Shown piece by piece: positions 1 to 10,389 of a stretch of 64,000 nt of DNA; positions within the stretch are counted from its first letter, which is position 1, and each line of letters opens with the position of its first letter. Under the pieces are notes generated by a model that worked only from the letters and a program-made list of their open reading frames with translations, was not told the origin of the DNA and did no database searches. Made by a program: the position numbers and the translations under genes. Origin of the DNA: Trametes villosa (Eukaryota > Basidiomycota > Agaricomycetes > Polyporales > Polyporaceae); the NCBI GenBank assembly GCA_002964805.2, contig PUDQ02000032.1, positions 682,001 through 746,000 on the forward strand. The letters are read 5' to 3'.

Positions 1-1814
1 AAGCGGCCTACGAAGTCGTTCAGTGGTGGTTGGCGAATGCGTCTTGCTCTCGCGAGAGCGCTGTTCGTGAAAGTAAGGCGGCACCTGACATGAGTCAATC
101 TTAATATGCTAACGGTAACGCAAAAATATTCAGCCTGCGTTGCTACTGCTTGATGAGCCTTCTAACCACAGTAAGACTCAACCATCCTGGTCTCTCCGGG
201 TAGATACTGACGCTTCGTGCAGTCGATCTCAACGCCCTCGCTTGGCTGGAAGATTACCTGCAAACATGGCCCGGTACCCTGCTCGTCGTGTGAGCAGCTA
301 GTAGTTTGTAGAGCCACCCCATACTGACACCACCGCACTTATAGCTCCCACGACCGAGCGTTTTTGTAAGTGATACAGTCATTTACTCACCATTTTCTCC
401 TAATCCCTAGTACAGGGATGCCGTTGCTACTGACATCATCCACATGCATTCCGGTCGTCTCGACTACTACAAGGGGTACGTACGATCCTTTCTAGGCAAT
501 CGTGTCTGACTAACGCCCTGTTCCCTAGTAACTTCACGCAATTCTACTCCACGAAGTCGGAACGCGACAGGAACCTGCGGAAGGAATACGAGACCCAGAT
601 GGAGTACCGCAAGCACCTGCAAGCCTTCATCGACCGGTGGCGCTACAACGCCAACCGCGCCGCGCAGGCGCAGTCGAAGATCAAGATTCTCGAGAAGGTA
701 CGTCCACCCATCCATCGGCCTCCCCTCGGCCCAAGCTCACACACAACGTCTTAGCTCCCCGAGCTGCAACCTCCAGAAGTGGAGGAGACGGAGACGTTCA
801 AGTTCCCCGAAACGGAGAAGATCTCGCCGCCGGTGCTGCAGCTCAACGAGGCCTCGTTCGGGTACACGCCAGACAAGGTCTTGCTGAAGGACATCAACAT
901 CGACGTTGGCCTGGACTCTCGCATTGCCGTTGTCGGCCCCAACGGTGCCGGAAAGTCGACACTGTGCGTGCCGCTGCCTTCACCTTGTGCGATCCATAGC
1001 TGATCGAGATCATGCTTGTCTAGGATCAAGCTACTGACGGGCGAGCTGAAGCCCCTCAGCGGTCACGTCAGCCAGAATGGCCGGCTTCGGATGTGCGTAT
1101 GGTTCCTACGCATTCACATCATGCCACTGACGTGAGAGTACCTTCGCTGCAGTGGCTACTTCGCACAGCACCACGTCGACAACCTGATCCCCAACATGTC
1201 CCCCGTGCAGTTCCTCGCGCATAAGTTCCCGGGCAAGACGGAGCAGGAATACCGTGGGCACCTGGGCAACTTCCAGATCAGCGGCATGACTGGGTAAGTC
1301 GCGATGTCCCTCTTCCAAACACATAATACTGATACGGCCGTCCGCAGCCTCCAGCCCATCGGTACGCTTTCCGGGGGTCAGAAGTCGCGTGTTGCGTTCG
1401 CGGTTCTCTCGCTGCAACGCCCCCACGTCTTGCTGCTCGATGAGGTGCGTAATCGTGAGTGCCAGATACCGCAGGGGTACTAACGGACACTTTAGCCGAC
1501 TAACCACCTCGATATCGAGGGTCTGGACGCGCTCATGGCGGCGCTGAGCTCGTGGAACGGCGGTGTTATCCTCATTTCTCACGACGAGCGCTTCATCACG
1601 AAGGTTGCCAACGAGGTAGGCTCAAGACCTGCATCAATACGTGAGTTCTGCTGACGGTTGCGCCAGCTCTGGGTATGCGCGGACGGCACGGTGTCCAAGT
1701 TCAAGGGCGATGTACAGGCGTACAAGGTCACTTCTGCACGCGTTATCGGGGTGGTGAAGATGCTGATACAGTGCGCAGAGCCTCATCGTCAGCAACATCA
1801 AGGCGAAGCCGTGA
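1..1814 (+). CDS. GCN20: GCN20-type ABCF ATPase, 3' part
   Basis: The gene runs in from the left edge; 385 C-terminal residues are present. Exons: 1-72, 134-170, 223-289, 345-365, 416-475, 529-697, 755-963, 1024-1092, 1153-1293, 1348-1444, 1496-1615, 1667-1726, 1779-1814. All junctions keep frame. The first exon opens with the ABC signature of the first ATPase domain ([15 protein letters not shown]), followed by Walker B and the switch histidine (VVSHDRAFL). The second domain has Walker A (GPNGAGKST), signature [12 protein letters not shown] and Walker B VLLLDEPTNHLD. ABCF proteins have no membrane segments. GCN20 acts with GCN1 on ribosomes to activate the kinase GCN2 when amino acids run short. 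GCN20 is preferred over other ABCF members because of the linker ([15 protein letters not shown]) and the short C terminus after the second domain. Confidence 0.93.
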
Positions 1815-2119
1815 GCGGGCTTGTTCTGACGACATTGCAGCCTATCTGCGTATATCTGTTGTATCACTATGCGATTTCTCTCCTGAGAGGGTTCATCATG
1901 CATCGACGGTGGTGGAATCGTAGCCTCCCCATGCGTCATGGAGCAAAGACAACTGATGTCCATTTCCCCGAGTAAGGATAAGAGCGTCTTCGGCGATGCA
2001 TTGACCCTGCGACAACGTTGGCGAGTGTCTCTCGGACCGAGCTACCTGTTGTCGGAAACTAACACGTGTGGTTGCTCACAGGGCCTCCCCTAAGCCGGTT
2101 ATGGTCTGTCCTCGGTCAC

Positions 2120-2404
2120 TCAGTCAAAAGAATACGCAAGCCCACCAGTGTTTCTGCATGCTCTCGCGAATGGCGGTTGTGATGAGTCGCACGTGGTAAA
2201 CCAATAGACGATGCCACCGTCACCCCTTCCTTGACGATCCAGTGGCACAACTGCCTGACGGTTATAAACGCGCAATGCGGGCGTTCCGTACTGACTCAAC
2301 TCCCCGTCCTCATTAGGCCTGAACACTCGTGGGCGCGACCCGCCTCGCTCGCGGGTTTGTACCATAACTGATCCTCCTGGGGTGGCCATTGTATATCTCC
2401 TCAT
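2120..2404 (-). CDS. small open frame, hypothetical
   Basis: An uninterrupted 94-residue frame starts with ATG 29 bases from the divergent start at 2434. I do not recognise it. It contains GGSVMVQTRERGGSRPRVF near the N terminus, loosely recalling the GD-x-VMV motif of the SH3-like proteins at 2434-3083 and 20226-21000. No intron is needed. It may be a chance frame in what would otherwise be the promoter of the neighbouring gene. The rest of 1815-2433 holds nothing recognisable. Confidence 0.22.
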   Translation of the reverse strand: MRRYTMATPGGSVMVQTRERGGSRPRVFRPNEDGELSQYGTPALRVYNRQAVVPLDRQGRGDGGIVYWFTTCDSSQPPFARACRNTGGLAYSFD

Positions 2405-2433
2405 CTCGTTGTTGATCTCCTCCCCGTATCATC

Positions 2434-3083
2434 ATGTACTACCAGCCCCGCATAACCTTCCCAACGTCCTCCGAGCCTCGCGGCGGGCCCGCATACAATC
2501 TATCGGACGCCGCTACTGCCTTCCGGGACGAAGACTTTGCTACCACTCGTTCCGATCCCGATCAAGTTGAGGACGGTGTCCTGGACAGATTCAAGCGCTT
2601 CTATATCCAAGAACGAAACACTCCGTCGAGGGGGTCTTCCGTAAGCGACTGTTCTTACGAAGCTGATTCAGAAGAGGGTCTCCCGGACACCACCCCTCGG
2701 GAGGGGCGGTTGTGCTTTGCGGTCAGTCACGAGCACGAACGGTCCCGGTCAGCCCTCGTATAACCCTCTCACTCCAACCTCTTCAGACCGGCGATCGTGT
2801 GATGGTGCTTGTCAAAACCGGGTCCGGGACGCGCTGGATTCGCGGGGTCATCCCAGATCTCGGTTCGTTCCGTGTTTGTCCAACGGTGTGTGTCGCACCT
2901 CTTCTCAAGGATGCTCGTCGCTCATGGGCTTTCAAGGAGGGCGGAGGTTTCGCCTATCCTGTCAAATACAGGAACGGACCGATGGTTATCCGGCTTTTCG
3001 ACCCCGACAAGGGTGGAGTCTGCCACGATCCCCACACCGATCAGAGTCGAGCAACAGGTTCGGAGGTGTTAGCTAAGCCTTGA
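2434..3083 (+). CDS. small SH3-like fungal protein, paralogue of 20226-21000
   Basis: The model has two exons (2434-2721, 2787-3083) joined by a 65-nt gt/ag intron and encodes 194 residues. The N-terminal half is acidic and Ser/Thr/Pro-rich and probably disordered. Exon 2 begins TGDRVMVLVKTG and continues through WIRGVI, then AYPVKYRNG and an Asp/Gly-rich end. The minus-strand gene at 20226-21000 has the same order: GDCVMVKV, then WRYGVIADF, then YPVTY, with its intron also placed just before the GD motif. This supports the splice model and makes the two genes paralogues. The spacing suggests a small beta-barrel of the SH3/KOW/Tudor type. That fold and any ligand are inference, and no family name comes to mind. 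Confidence 0.6.
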
Positions 3084-3235
3084 GATATAATGGTTTTTGG
3101 GCACATCCTGGCGCAGGGCGGACATTTGCGATGTCCCCTCGTCAAAAGACCAAGCATAATCATGTAGTATAACAATATACTCCGCGTATAGATGTCGATA
3201 ATCCCAATGGCTCGCCAGTATAACTGCTAGACAAC

Positions 3236-6200
3236 CTAGAAGAGGTCCACGACCCCGCGTCGGGGAGACACGACGCCCACCACCTTGCTGAACCCAAGCA
3301 GGTCGCCACCACGCGTAGCGACGAGGTCCGCCTGCAGGCTGTCCGTCTTGATGCCGAGCAGCTTCTCCACGTTGACTGAGGCGAGCGCGAGCGCATCCGC
3401 CTTGTTGATCTCCCCGCCAGACTCCAGTGCGGCCTGAACGTCCCTGTGTGAGCAACAAGCGACTCAAGACCAAGCTTCATATAGACACTCACCCAGGCGA
3501 TATCGAGGCGCGTATTCCGCGCCATCCACGCTTCCTCCACACCCACGGCGACCGTGACGTTGTGCGCGAGGAGGACGGCAATGGCGTTCGTCTCAGAGAG
3601 GGGAGGCCCGGGCAGCCTGAAGAAAAGTCAGCATAGTCGTCATAGTCGGTGCAGCGTCGCGAGCTCACATCCGACGCTTCTCCCAGTAGTTCGGGAACGG
3701 CCGTGTGCGTCCGATGACCACGCCGACGTTAGCCTGTCCGAGCTCTTTGGCAAGAAGGTGCGCCTCAGATGCGCCCAGAACGGTAACCTGGATCGCGTGG
3801 CCGACATGAGCTTCTACTTCCGACTTGAGCGCAACCACGGATGCGATCACGTCCGCGCTTTCGGCGGCGACGACGAGAGGAGCGTCGCCCTAGCAAACTA
3901 GGCGTCAACAGGGTCATCACTAGAACTTGAGGGCGGGTGCACACCTGCTTGATGCTGTCTACCGCGCGCTTCAGCTCGCCCTTCGTCTCGCCGAGCAGCA
4001 CGTGGCGCAACGCCGCGATCTGCGTGCTTACACTGGGGGTGCCCACGGGGTGGATGGAGACATGCAGGCCGCCCACTTCCTGCAGAACGGCGCCCGTCTC
4101 GAGCTTGTGGCGCGCGACGGTCGAGAACGCGGTGTTCAGGCCGGCGAGGAATCCGCCGCTTTGCGGCGCAACCACGCCCGTCGTCACCCCAGAACGGTAC
4201 GCAATCCTGTATAAGACGGGTCAACGGAGCGTCTGTGCGCAGGGGACGGCTGGGACACGTACAATGCATCGCGAGTGCCAAATTGCAGGCCGTCGGCGGC
4301 GCGGACCAGTGCTCCGGTGCCGCCCACAATCTTCGGTACGTCGTGAGTGAGAGGGTCGAGGACGTAGCCATCAATGGTGGACTCTTCCGCAGTGATCTCT
4401 TCCAGCCCGAGAGGCGAGCCCACAGTGACGAGCCCCGGCGAGAGCGCGCCGCCCTCAAGGTCGACGAATTCCGCGTCATCTTCATCGCGCACAGAAGACG
4501 CACAAGTGCCCGTGGCGGTGCTGACGCATGCGACCTTGCCATTGCGCACAACGACGACGCCAGCGGAGAGTGCATCCGAAGCCTCAGCGACGAACACTTC
4601 TTGAATGTCCTGTCCTTCACGCAGGTGTACGCTGCTGACATTTGTGAAAACGACCACGTCCGCCTGGGTCCGCGCCGGCTCGAGCGGGGGCAGGCCCTCG
4701 TACTTGAGCGCCTCCTTGGCCTCCTTCTCGAAGTCGGGAACCTGGGGCGGCTTCTGGAATGCTGCAGGCTTGGTGTGGGCGTACGGCTTCTCAATTTGCG
4801 CAATGCCGTCGATCCAGACCTGTTCAGGAGTTGCGCCCAGGGCCAAGGGGTGGCTGTCCCACAGCACAACATCTGCGGTAAGGATGGGTCAGGTTGCGTC
4901 GGTGAGAGATGAATCCCCTTCGGTCAACGTACCGGCATCGTAACCTGGAATTCGTGTCAGGGACATCTTGGAGAGACAGGCCTAAAGACATACCCTCAGA
5001 GACATATCCAATACGATGGTCTTGGCCCATGATATGTGCGGGTGTAGAGGTCACGGCCGCGAAAGCCAGATTGGCCGGGAGGCCGTAAAAGTGCGCTTGT
5101 TGTGCCTCGTACAGCAGGAACCGAGAGTCGAGCACGTTGTGGTCGGACTGGGAAGGGCGTTCAGGCGGGGCCCGTACAATGCCAGGAAGAGAGGGGTGCG
5201 CACCTTCATCACGACCTGTATGCCGTTGTCGGCCAATATCTTGGCTGCGAATTCGGAGCCGCGATAGGCTTCGCGCTTGTACCTCGCGTTCGTCGCGAAG
5301 AGGGCGACTGCGGGCGGGTGGCCTATCCCCAGCAAGCATCAGTACTCGCCGTAGCAAAACTGTCTTACTCCTTCGCTTACCGTAGGCGGATTTCAGAGTG
5401 TCGGGGACCAAGTAAGTCTCGTGTGCATGGTGGAACGCAGCGATAGAGAACTTGAACTCGTTCGTGAGCTGAGGGGTACTGACACTCAGTACAGGCCTCG
5501 AACAGAATATAGCGTGCACGCCTTACCCGGACCATGTCATCGAGATCGACAGTCTCGTAACAATGGTTCTGGACCTTGACGCGCCCTCTGAGGACGTCCA
5601 CCAGGGCCTCCCACTGGAGGTCTTCCGGGAACTCGCCCAGGCCAGCCCATTCACCTCTGACGGCCTTGGAACAGAACTCATCCTGGGACTGCTTGATCAA
5701 GCGGGCCTTCTCGTATGCCTCGCGGAACGCCCAAGTTGTGTCCATGCGGGTGAAGCCGTAGATGCTGTCTGTAACGCATGATCGACAGTGAGTGGCTATG
5801 AGCACACCAGAGAAAGTTTGGAGAGCGTACGAGGGTTCTCTCCGCATGCATGTCTGCGCGCAACACATTAGTTCTCATTGCGAGTAAGAAGGGAGAGGCA
5901 CGACATACTTCATGTGCCGGTACCGGAACGCGACGGAGGGGTCGTACAGTGTTCTGTTCTTCTCGTACGGGTTCTCCAGCAGCATACCGGTCGGTGATCG
6001 GTCGGTTGGGGGACGCAACTTAATGATAATGGCCTGACCGCCGATGGCATTGGCGGAACCCGGCAGGACGAGTGAGGTCTGAAGAGTCCCGAGTTGAGAT
6101 ATCGCTACGGAAGACTGCTTGATGACGCTTACAGTTACACCGCCGGCTATGCTGGTCGCATAGGAGTCGTCGTGCGTGTTCAGGGCGTCAAGTGCTCTCA

Positions 6201-7011
6201 ACCACTGTGAAGCTGATGAGCTCTCGATCGACCCTGCACGGATGGTGAGGACCATACAGGCTGTATTGGGCCTTTGAACGAGTTGCCGTCCGAAGTGCCG
6301 GCCAATTCTGGGCTCGAGTCTACACCTCTGATACGCAGGACGCGTGCATCAGCCTTTAGTTCAACGAGTGGCTAGGAGAATCTCACAGATGACTGTGCAG
6401 GTCCACGATTCTGCAGCGTCCCGGTGAGTGCGTGAGAGGATACCGACTACGAGCAAGAGAGGGCCTACCCAGACGAAAGCCAGCGACCCTTCGCGTCGAT
6501 ACGCGTTAAGTCCGCGTACTCCTCCAGCACGGACTGCTGGAGGTGCCCGACACGTCGGATAATGCCGCCATGGAGGAGAACATCACCGTGGACCACTTCA
6601 TGGCCATTGCCGCGCCCCGTCCAAATAGTCGCGTTCTGATAGGTATAACGGGGTTAGCGCTCCGCGTTGCAGGATTCCAGAAGGTCCGCTCACGGTAATG
6701 AGCGTAGGCTGTGTCCCTGGCACGAATCGGTCCGAGTGCGTCCGGGTGTGGAAGTCGGGAGGTGGGCCGGGCTTGACATTCAACAGCTGGCACTTGTCGA
6801 GGTACTCCTGGGCGTGCAAGGGCACTGTCACGGTTTCGCCTCTACCAGAACGCGAAAGGTGTGCAACTAGGCCGAGGTACTGCACGACCGTCGCGGTCAG
6901 TACCGCGGCCAGAACGAAGCGAAGGAGGCGACGGCGCAATGGCTGCGCATGCGCTGGCGCTGGCGCGGTCGACGCCCCGTACATGGGTAGCTTGGTCTCT
7001 TCAAGCCCCAT
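3236..7011 (-). CDS. membrane-anchored amidohydrolase (CE9-like), 17 exons
   Basis: The spliced product is 957 residues. Exons in gene order: 6694-7011, 6469-6635, 6387-6410, 6258-6327, 6133-6204, 5909-6078, 5831-5853, 5527-5768, 5381-5468, 5204-5322, 4994-5147, 4933-4944, 4263-4872, 3945-4206, 3669-3889, 3493-3616, 3236-3433. Residues about 25-50 form a basic-then-hydrophobic anchor (LLRFVLAAVLTATVVQYLG), so a type II membrane protein is likely. The metal-binding motif GIVDLHSHLG lies near residue 168. Further motifs of the amidohydrolase superfamily are LPGSANAIGG, the FHHAHETYLV histidines and the SDHNVLDSRF aspartate. A second, degenerate amidohydrolase-like half follows. Such proteins are often labelled carbohydrate esterase family 9, but the substrate is unknown. 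Exon 12 is only 12 nt. An in-frame ATG also occurs at 7074; 7011 was chosen because it lies just before the anchor. Confidence 0.88.
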
Positions 7012-7609
7012 CTGGTTTGGAGGGCTCGGTGTGAGGGTCGGGTGAGAGAACCTGAGATGAGCGGTTCGGACCACCGAGCGTTATCTGCGCAATATTATAA
7101 CGGCCGCCCGCCGGGAATCGCTCGAGCCTGAAGAGAGATAAGGGCTTCGATCCATTGACGAGCACTACGGTAATTACTTACACCAGATCCAGTAGCGAGC
7201 TACTTACGTAATACAAACGGATCACGAATCTCATCTAGATGGCGCCAATTTCCAAAAGTTCAGTACGCCGAGGCCATTTATTATACTCTCAGATCTCAGC
7301 ATTCAAGTTCGCTGGCTGGGTAGCCCCGGAAGCTGACGTCGTGATACCAAGCACCTTTTGGGCCATTTCCAGCATCACTCCGTTCGTTCGTAGCGGCGGG
7401 TCACAAGGGCATGCGGTAGGGCCCTCACAAGGCTCGACATCCACGGACTCAACTGGCCCGCGCGAAGCTCCCTTTAAAGCAGTCGGGCCGGGCCCTTAAG
7501 CTTTTAAGCTTTGCGTCTCCCATCGCTCCCCAGCGCTTCCCCGTCGAAGAGTTACCCCTAAACTGCGCTTTGCTTGCCACCACCTTATTGCAAACGGTTT
7601 TTTGCTACT
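7012..7609. promoter_or_regulatory. divergent intergenic region
   Basis: These 598 bases separate the minus-strand amidohydrolase start from the plus-strand protease-like gene, so both promoters should lie here. A pyrimidine-rich stretch precedes the plus-strand ATG. No convincing TATA box or repeated element was seen, and the short frames present are not protein-like. Confidence 0.4.
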
Positions 7610-9803
7610 ATGGATCCATACAAGAGTGAGTGGCATCCGTCGTTCCGATCCGTTACGAGTAGTACTGAGTGTTTCCTGCAGAGGTCGTCGACTTGACCGC
7701 CGAAGAGCTCGCCGAGCTTGGATACCTGAGCGACAGTGAGCCGCTTCAAGTTGGTCATTGCACACGTCCATCTCTGACTCGCGATTGTCCGTCCACCTCG
7801 TAGAGGTTGTCCCTGGTGTCAAGGCGATGGTTGAGAAAGTCCTAGCCAACCCCAAATACCTGAGCTGTACGTCTCTCCGCCTGCTTTTTTGCCCGACGTA
7901 GATACTCACATTTTTTTTGCCTTTCCAGCCGTTACGGTGTTTATGGTCGATTGCATGATCCGCCGGAACCCGGTCCAGGCCACCCCTCAAGACGCTGCCG
8001 AGCCTCCCGCCTCTCCTACGCCCCCTGGCTCTCCTACGCCCCCTAGCTCTCCTACGCCCCGTGGCTCTCCCACCCTTCCCATCTCTCACACCCTCGGCGA
8101 TGCCTCGACGCTGTTCTCGCGGTACATCAGTACCTCTGACGCCTTCACCGTCGTCGCTCCCAATCTCATCAGCAAATACGAGACCGACTTCTGGTATCAC
8201 GGCCTCTCCGGCAGCCCTCCCCCGCTCTTGTGGCGATCCGATCATGAGCACAACCCCTTCCCCGTGCCCGCGCCTGGCGCCCGCTTCTTCAAGATTCCCG
8301 TCAAGACTGCGCACGGTGTCTTCGGCACGCCACTCAACACGGTCTGGCACACCGTCGCGCCCGAAATCGTGGCCGCGCTCAAGGCGCGCGGCCTCAAGTA
8401 CTCGGCGGTGCAGCCGGTCCGCTTCTCGATCGTCGAGGACGGCAAGGACGAGTACATGGGGCCAGTCGTGGTGTGGATCACCGTTCCGCCCAAGTCCGCC
8501 AACGCCAGTGCCCTTCGCGATGCTACCCCCGACATCCTCGCCATCCTCGCCAACGCGCAGATCACCGGCGTCGTAGTCGAGTGGACCGAAGGGACCATCA
8601 AAAGGCTCGACGGCCGGCCTCTGATGAGCGTCGAAGACAACGTCAGCCCCACGTTCGGCGTCAACCATCCCTTCAACACCGGCCTCGGGATCCCTATCGC
8701 CCGGCAGTCCGACGACGCGCAGGGCACCCTCACCTTCTTCTTCCGCGAGGTCAAGACCAGCGACGGCAAGCCCAGCGAGAGGATCCTCGGCGTCACCACC
8801 AAGCACGTCGCTTGCCCCGACACGACCACTCCATACGACTTCGATGGGACCAACCCTCAGCACATCCTCGTCTGCGGGGACCGCCGACTCGCTCGCGCCA
8901 TCGCCGAAATCGAGGAGAAGATCGATGATTGCTCCCGCGATGTCATTGCGTATGCCGAAGATTTGCAGGTCTTGGAGACGAAGGCGCAGGGGGACGAGAC
9001 GAGACATGCCATAGCCCTGCGACGCAAGAAGACCGCCTGGGAGGAGAAGACGGTGGACAGCAGGATGCTCAAGGCGCTCTTCGACGAAGTCAAGGCCGAG
9101 TGGAAGGATGCTGACGCCCGGAGGTTCGGTGTCCTCGACTGGGCTCCCGAGATCTTCGTCGGGAGTGGTGACCGCCCCTACACTTGTGATATCGCCACCT
9201 TCGCCGTCCACAAGGCGAAGCTGCTGAATTTCGAGCGTAACGTCTTCGACTTTGGTGTGTTCGGTTCCAGTTCCTCTCCCTCTCCTCATTCCAGTTCTCG
9301 CTTGGTAATGCACAATCTTTTCAGGCAATCGATACAGCGCCAGGCAGCTCGAGAAATTCTTCTGGTCCGACGTTGCCGCTCGCTACGACAAAAGCATCCC
9401 TGAAAGCCTCCAGCTCGACATCGCTCGCGTCCTGCCGCACACCCCCGACACCGTAGACAAGGACGGCAAGCCGCTGTTCATTGTCGCGAAGTACGGCAAC
9501 ACGACGGACCTGACGTTGGGCCGCTGTTCGGAACTGAAAGCCTACACCTGCACCAACCTCGGAATCGAGTCGCAAGAAGTCGCGGTCTTCAACTATGGCA
9601 AGACGTCCGGCAGCTTCAGCGACCACGGCGACTCCGGCGCCCTCATCGTCACGGGCAGCGGCGATGCCGTCGCCATGCTGCACTCTGGCATGAGTTACGA
9701 CGGCGACACGCATGTGACCTACGCCACGCCCATCGACTGGGTCGTCGAGCTCATCCGCGCCAAGTATCCCTTCGCTGAGTTTTGCGGCATCGCCACCGAC
9801 TGA
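7610..9803 (+). CDS. trypsin-like protease-fold protein, basidiomycete type
   Basis: Five exons (7610-7625, 7682-7735, 7804-7866, 7929-9254, 9325-9803) encode 645 residues. A short conserved N terminus (MDPYKKVVDLTAEELAELGY) is followed by a Pro/Ser/Thr linker of repeated SPTPPG-type units. The second half carries a sequence like the catalytic histidine region of chymotrypsin-fold peptidases (GVTTKHVAC, His near 337). Near the C terminus is a serine nucleophile motif, FSDHGDSGALIV (Ser near 590), comparable to GDSGG in family S1. The 250 residues between them include a coiled-coil-prone stretch (CDS about 8900-9100), suggesting an insertion. No signal peptide is visible, so a cytosolic or nuclear role is likely. 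Proteolytic activity and the aspartate of the triad are unproven. Confidence 0.75.
8011..8082 (+). repeat. 18-nt coding tandem repeat
   Basis: Four consecutive 18-base units beginning CTCTCCTACGCCCC encode repeated Ser-Pro-Thr-Pro-Pro hexapeptides in the linker of the protease-like protein. The last unit is diverged. Copy number is likely to vary between strains. Confidence 0.75.
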
Positions 9804-10389
9804 GCGCACGCACATCCACGCTCCCTCCCTCGTCCTTCCCCCCTTCCCCCGCTGTCCTTTCTCCTCGTCTTCTGTTCGGTTTTTTTCTGCTATTTCGTGT
9901 CTTCTTGCCTCAGACCTGTGTCTTGATCCTTGTTCGTCCCCTTTTTCTTTCTCCAGTTCTTTATTCTGGTCGGCCTCGGGATCCCTCAAGTGTTATCAAT
10001 CATAAGTACTTAACTGGCACCGCCAGTACTGGGGATGCCTTGAACCTAGCTTGCCCCCATCAAATCATACCTGCCGGGAATTTCGGGCTTTTGAGATCGC
10101 ACAGGCGCCAGGAGGGCCGTATTACCTCTCGAAGACTCTGTAGAGGCATCCCGAAGCCGCTATGCCTTCTGTGAGAAATCGAGAGTGCGTTCGAGCTACT
10201 GCACCAAAGGTTACGTGGTCATGAATCGAGGTCATATCAGTGCATGGCAGGTATAGTATAGTACAGAGATAAGGTACCCAGAGGGGCGGTGTTAGATGGA
10301 ATAACGCGGCTACTGGTACCATAGGATTACTCCTGAATGAACTGCATAACGAGACATGTTAACGCTGAAACTCGGAGAGAACACAGCGA
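9804..10389. other. convergent intergenic region, 3' ends
   Basis: The space between the stop codons of the protease-like gene and KU80. The first 150 bases are T/C-rich, as expected for a 3' untranslated region. No gene was seen. Confidence 0.5.

Noticed and set aside
7496..9328. 610-codon open frame on the minus strand
   Set aside because: It is antisense to the protease-like gene, whose plus-strand exons have consistent splice sites and motifs; Arg/Gly/Asp-rich composition marks it as a shadow of GC-rich codons.
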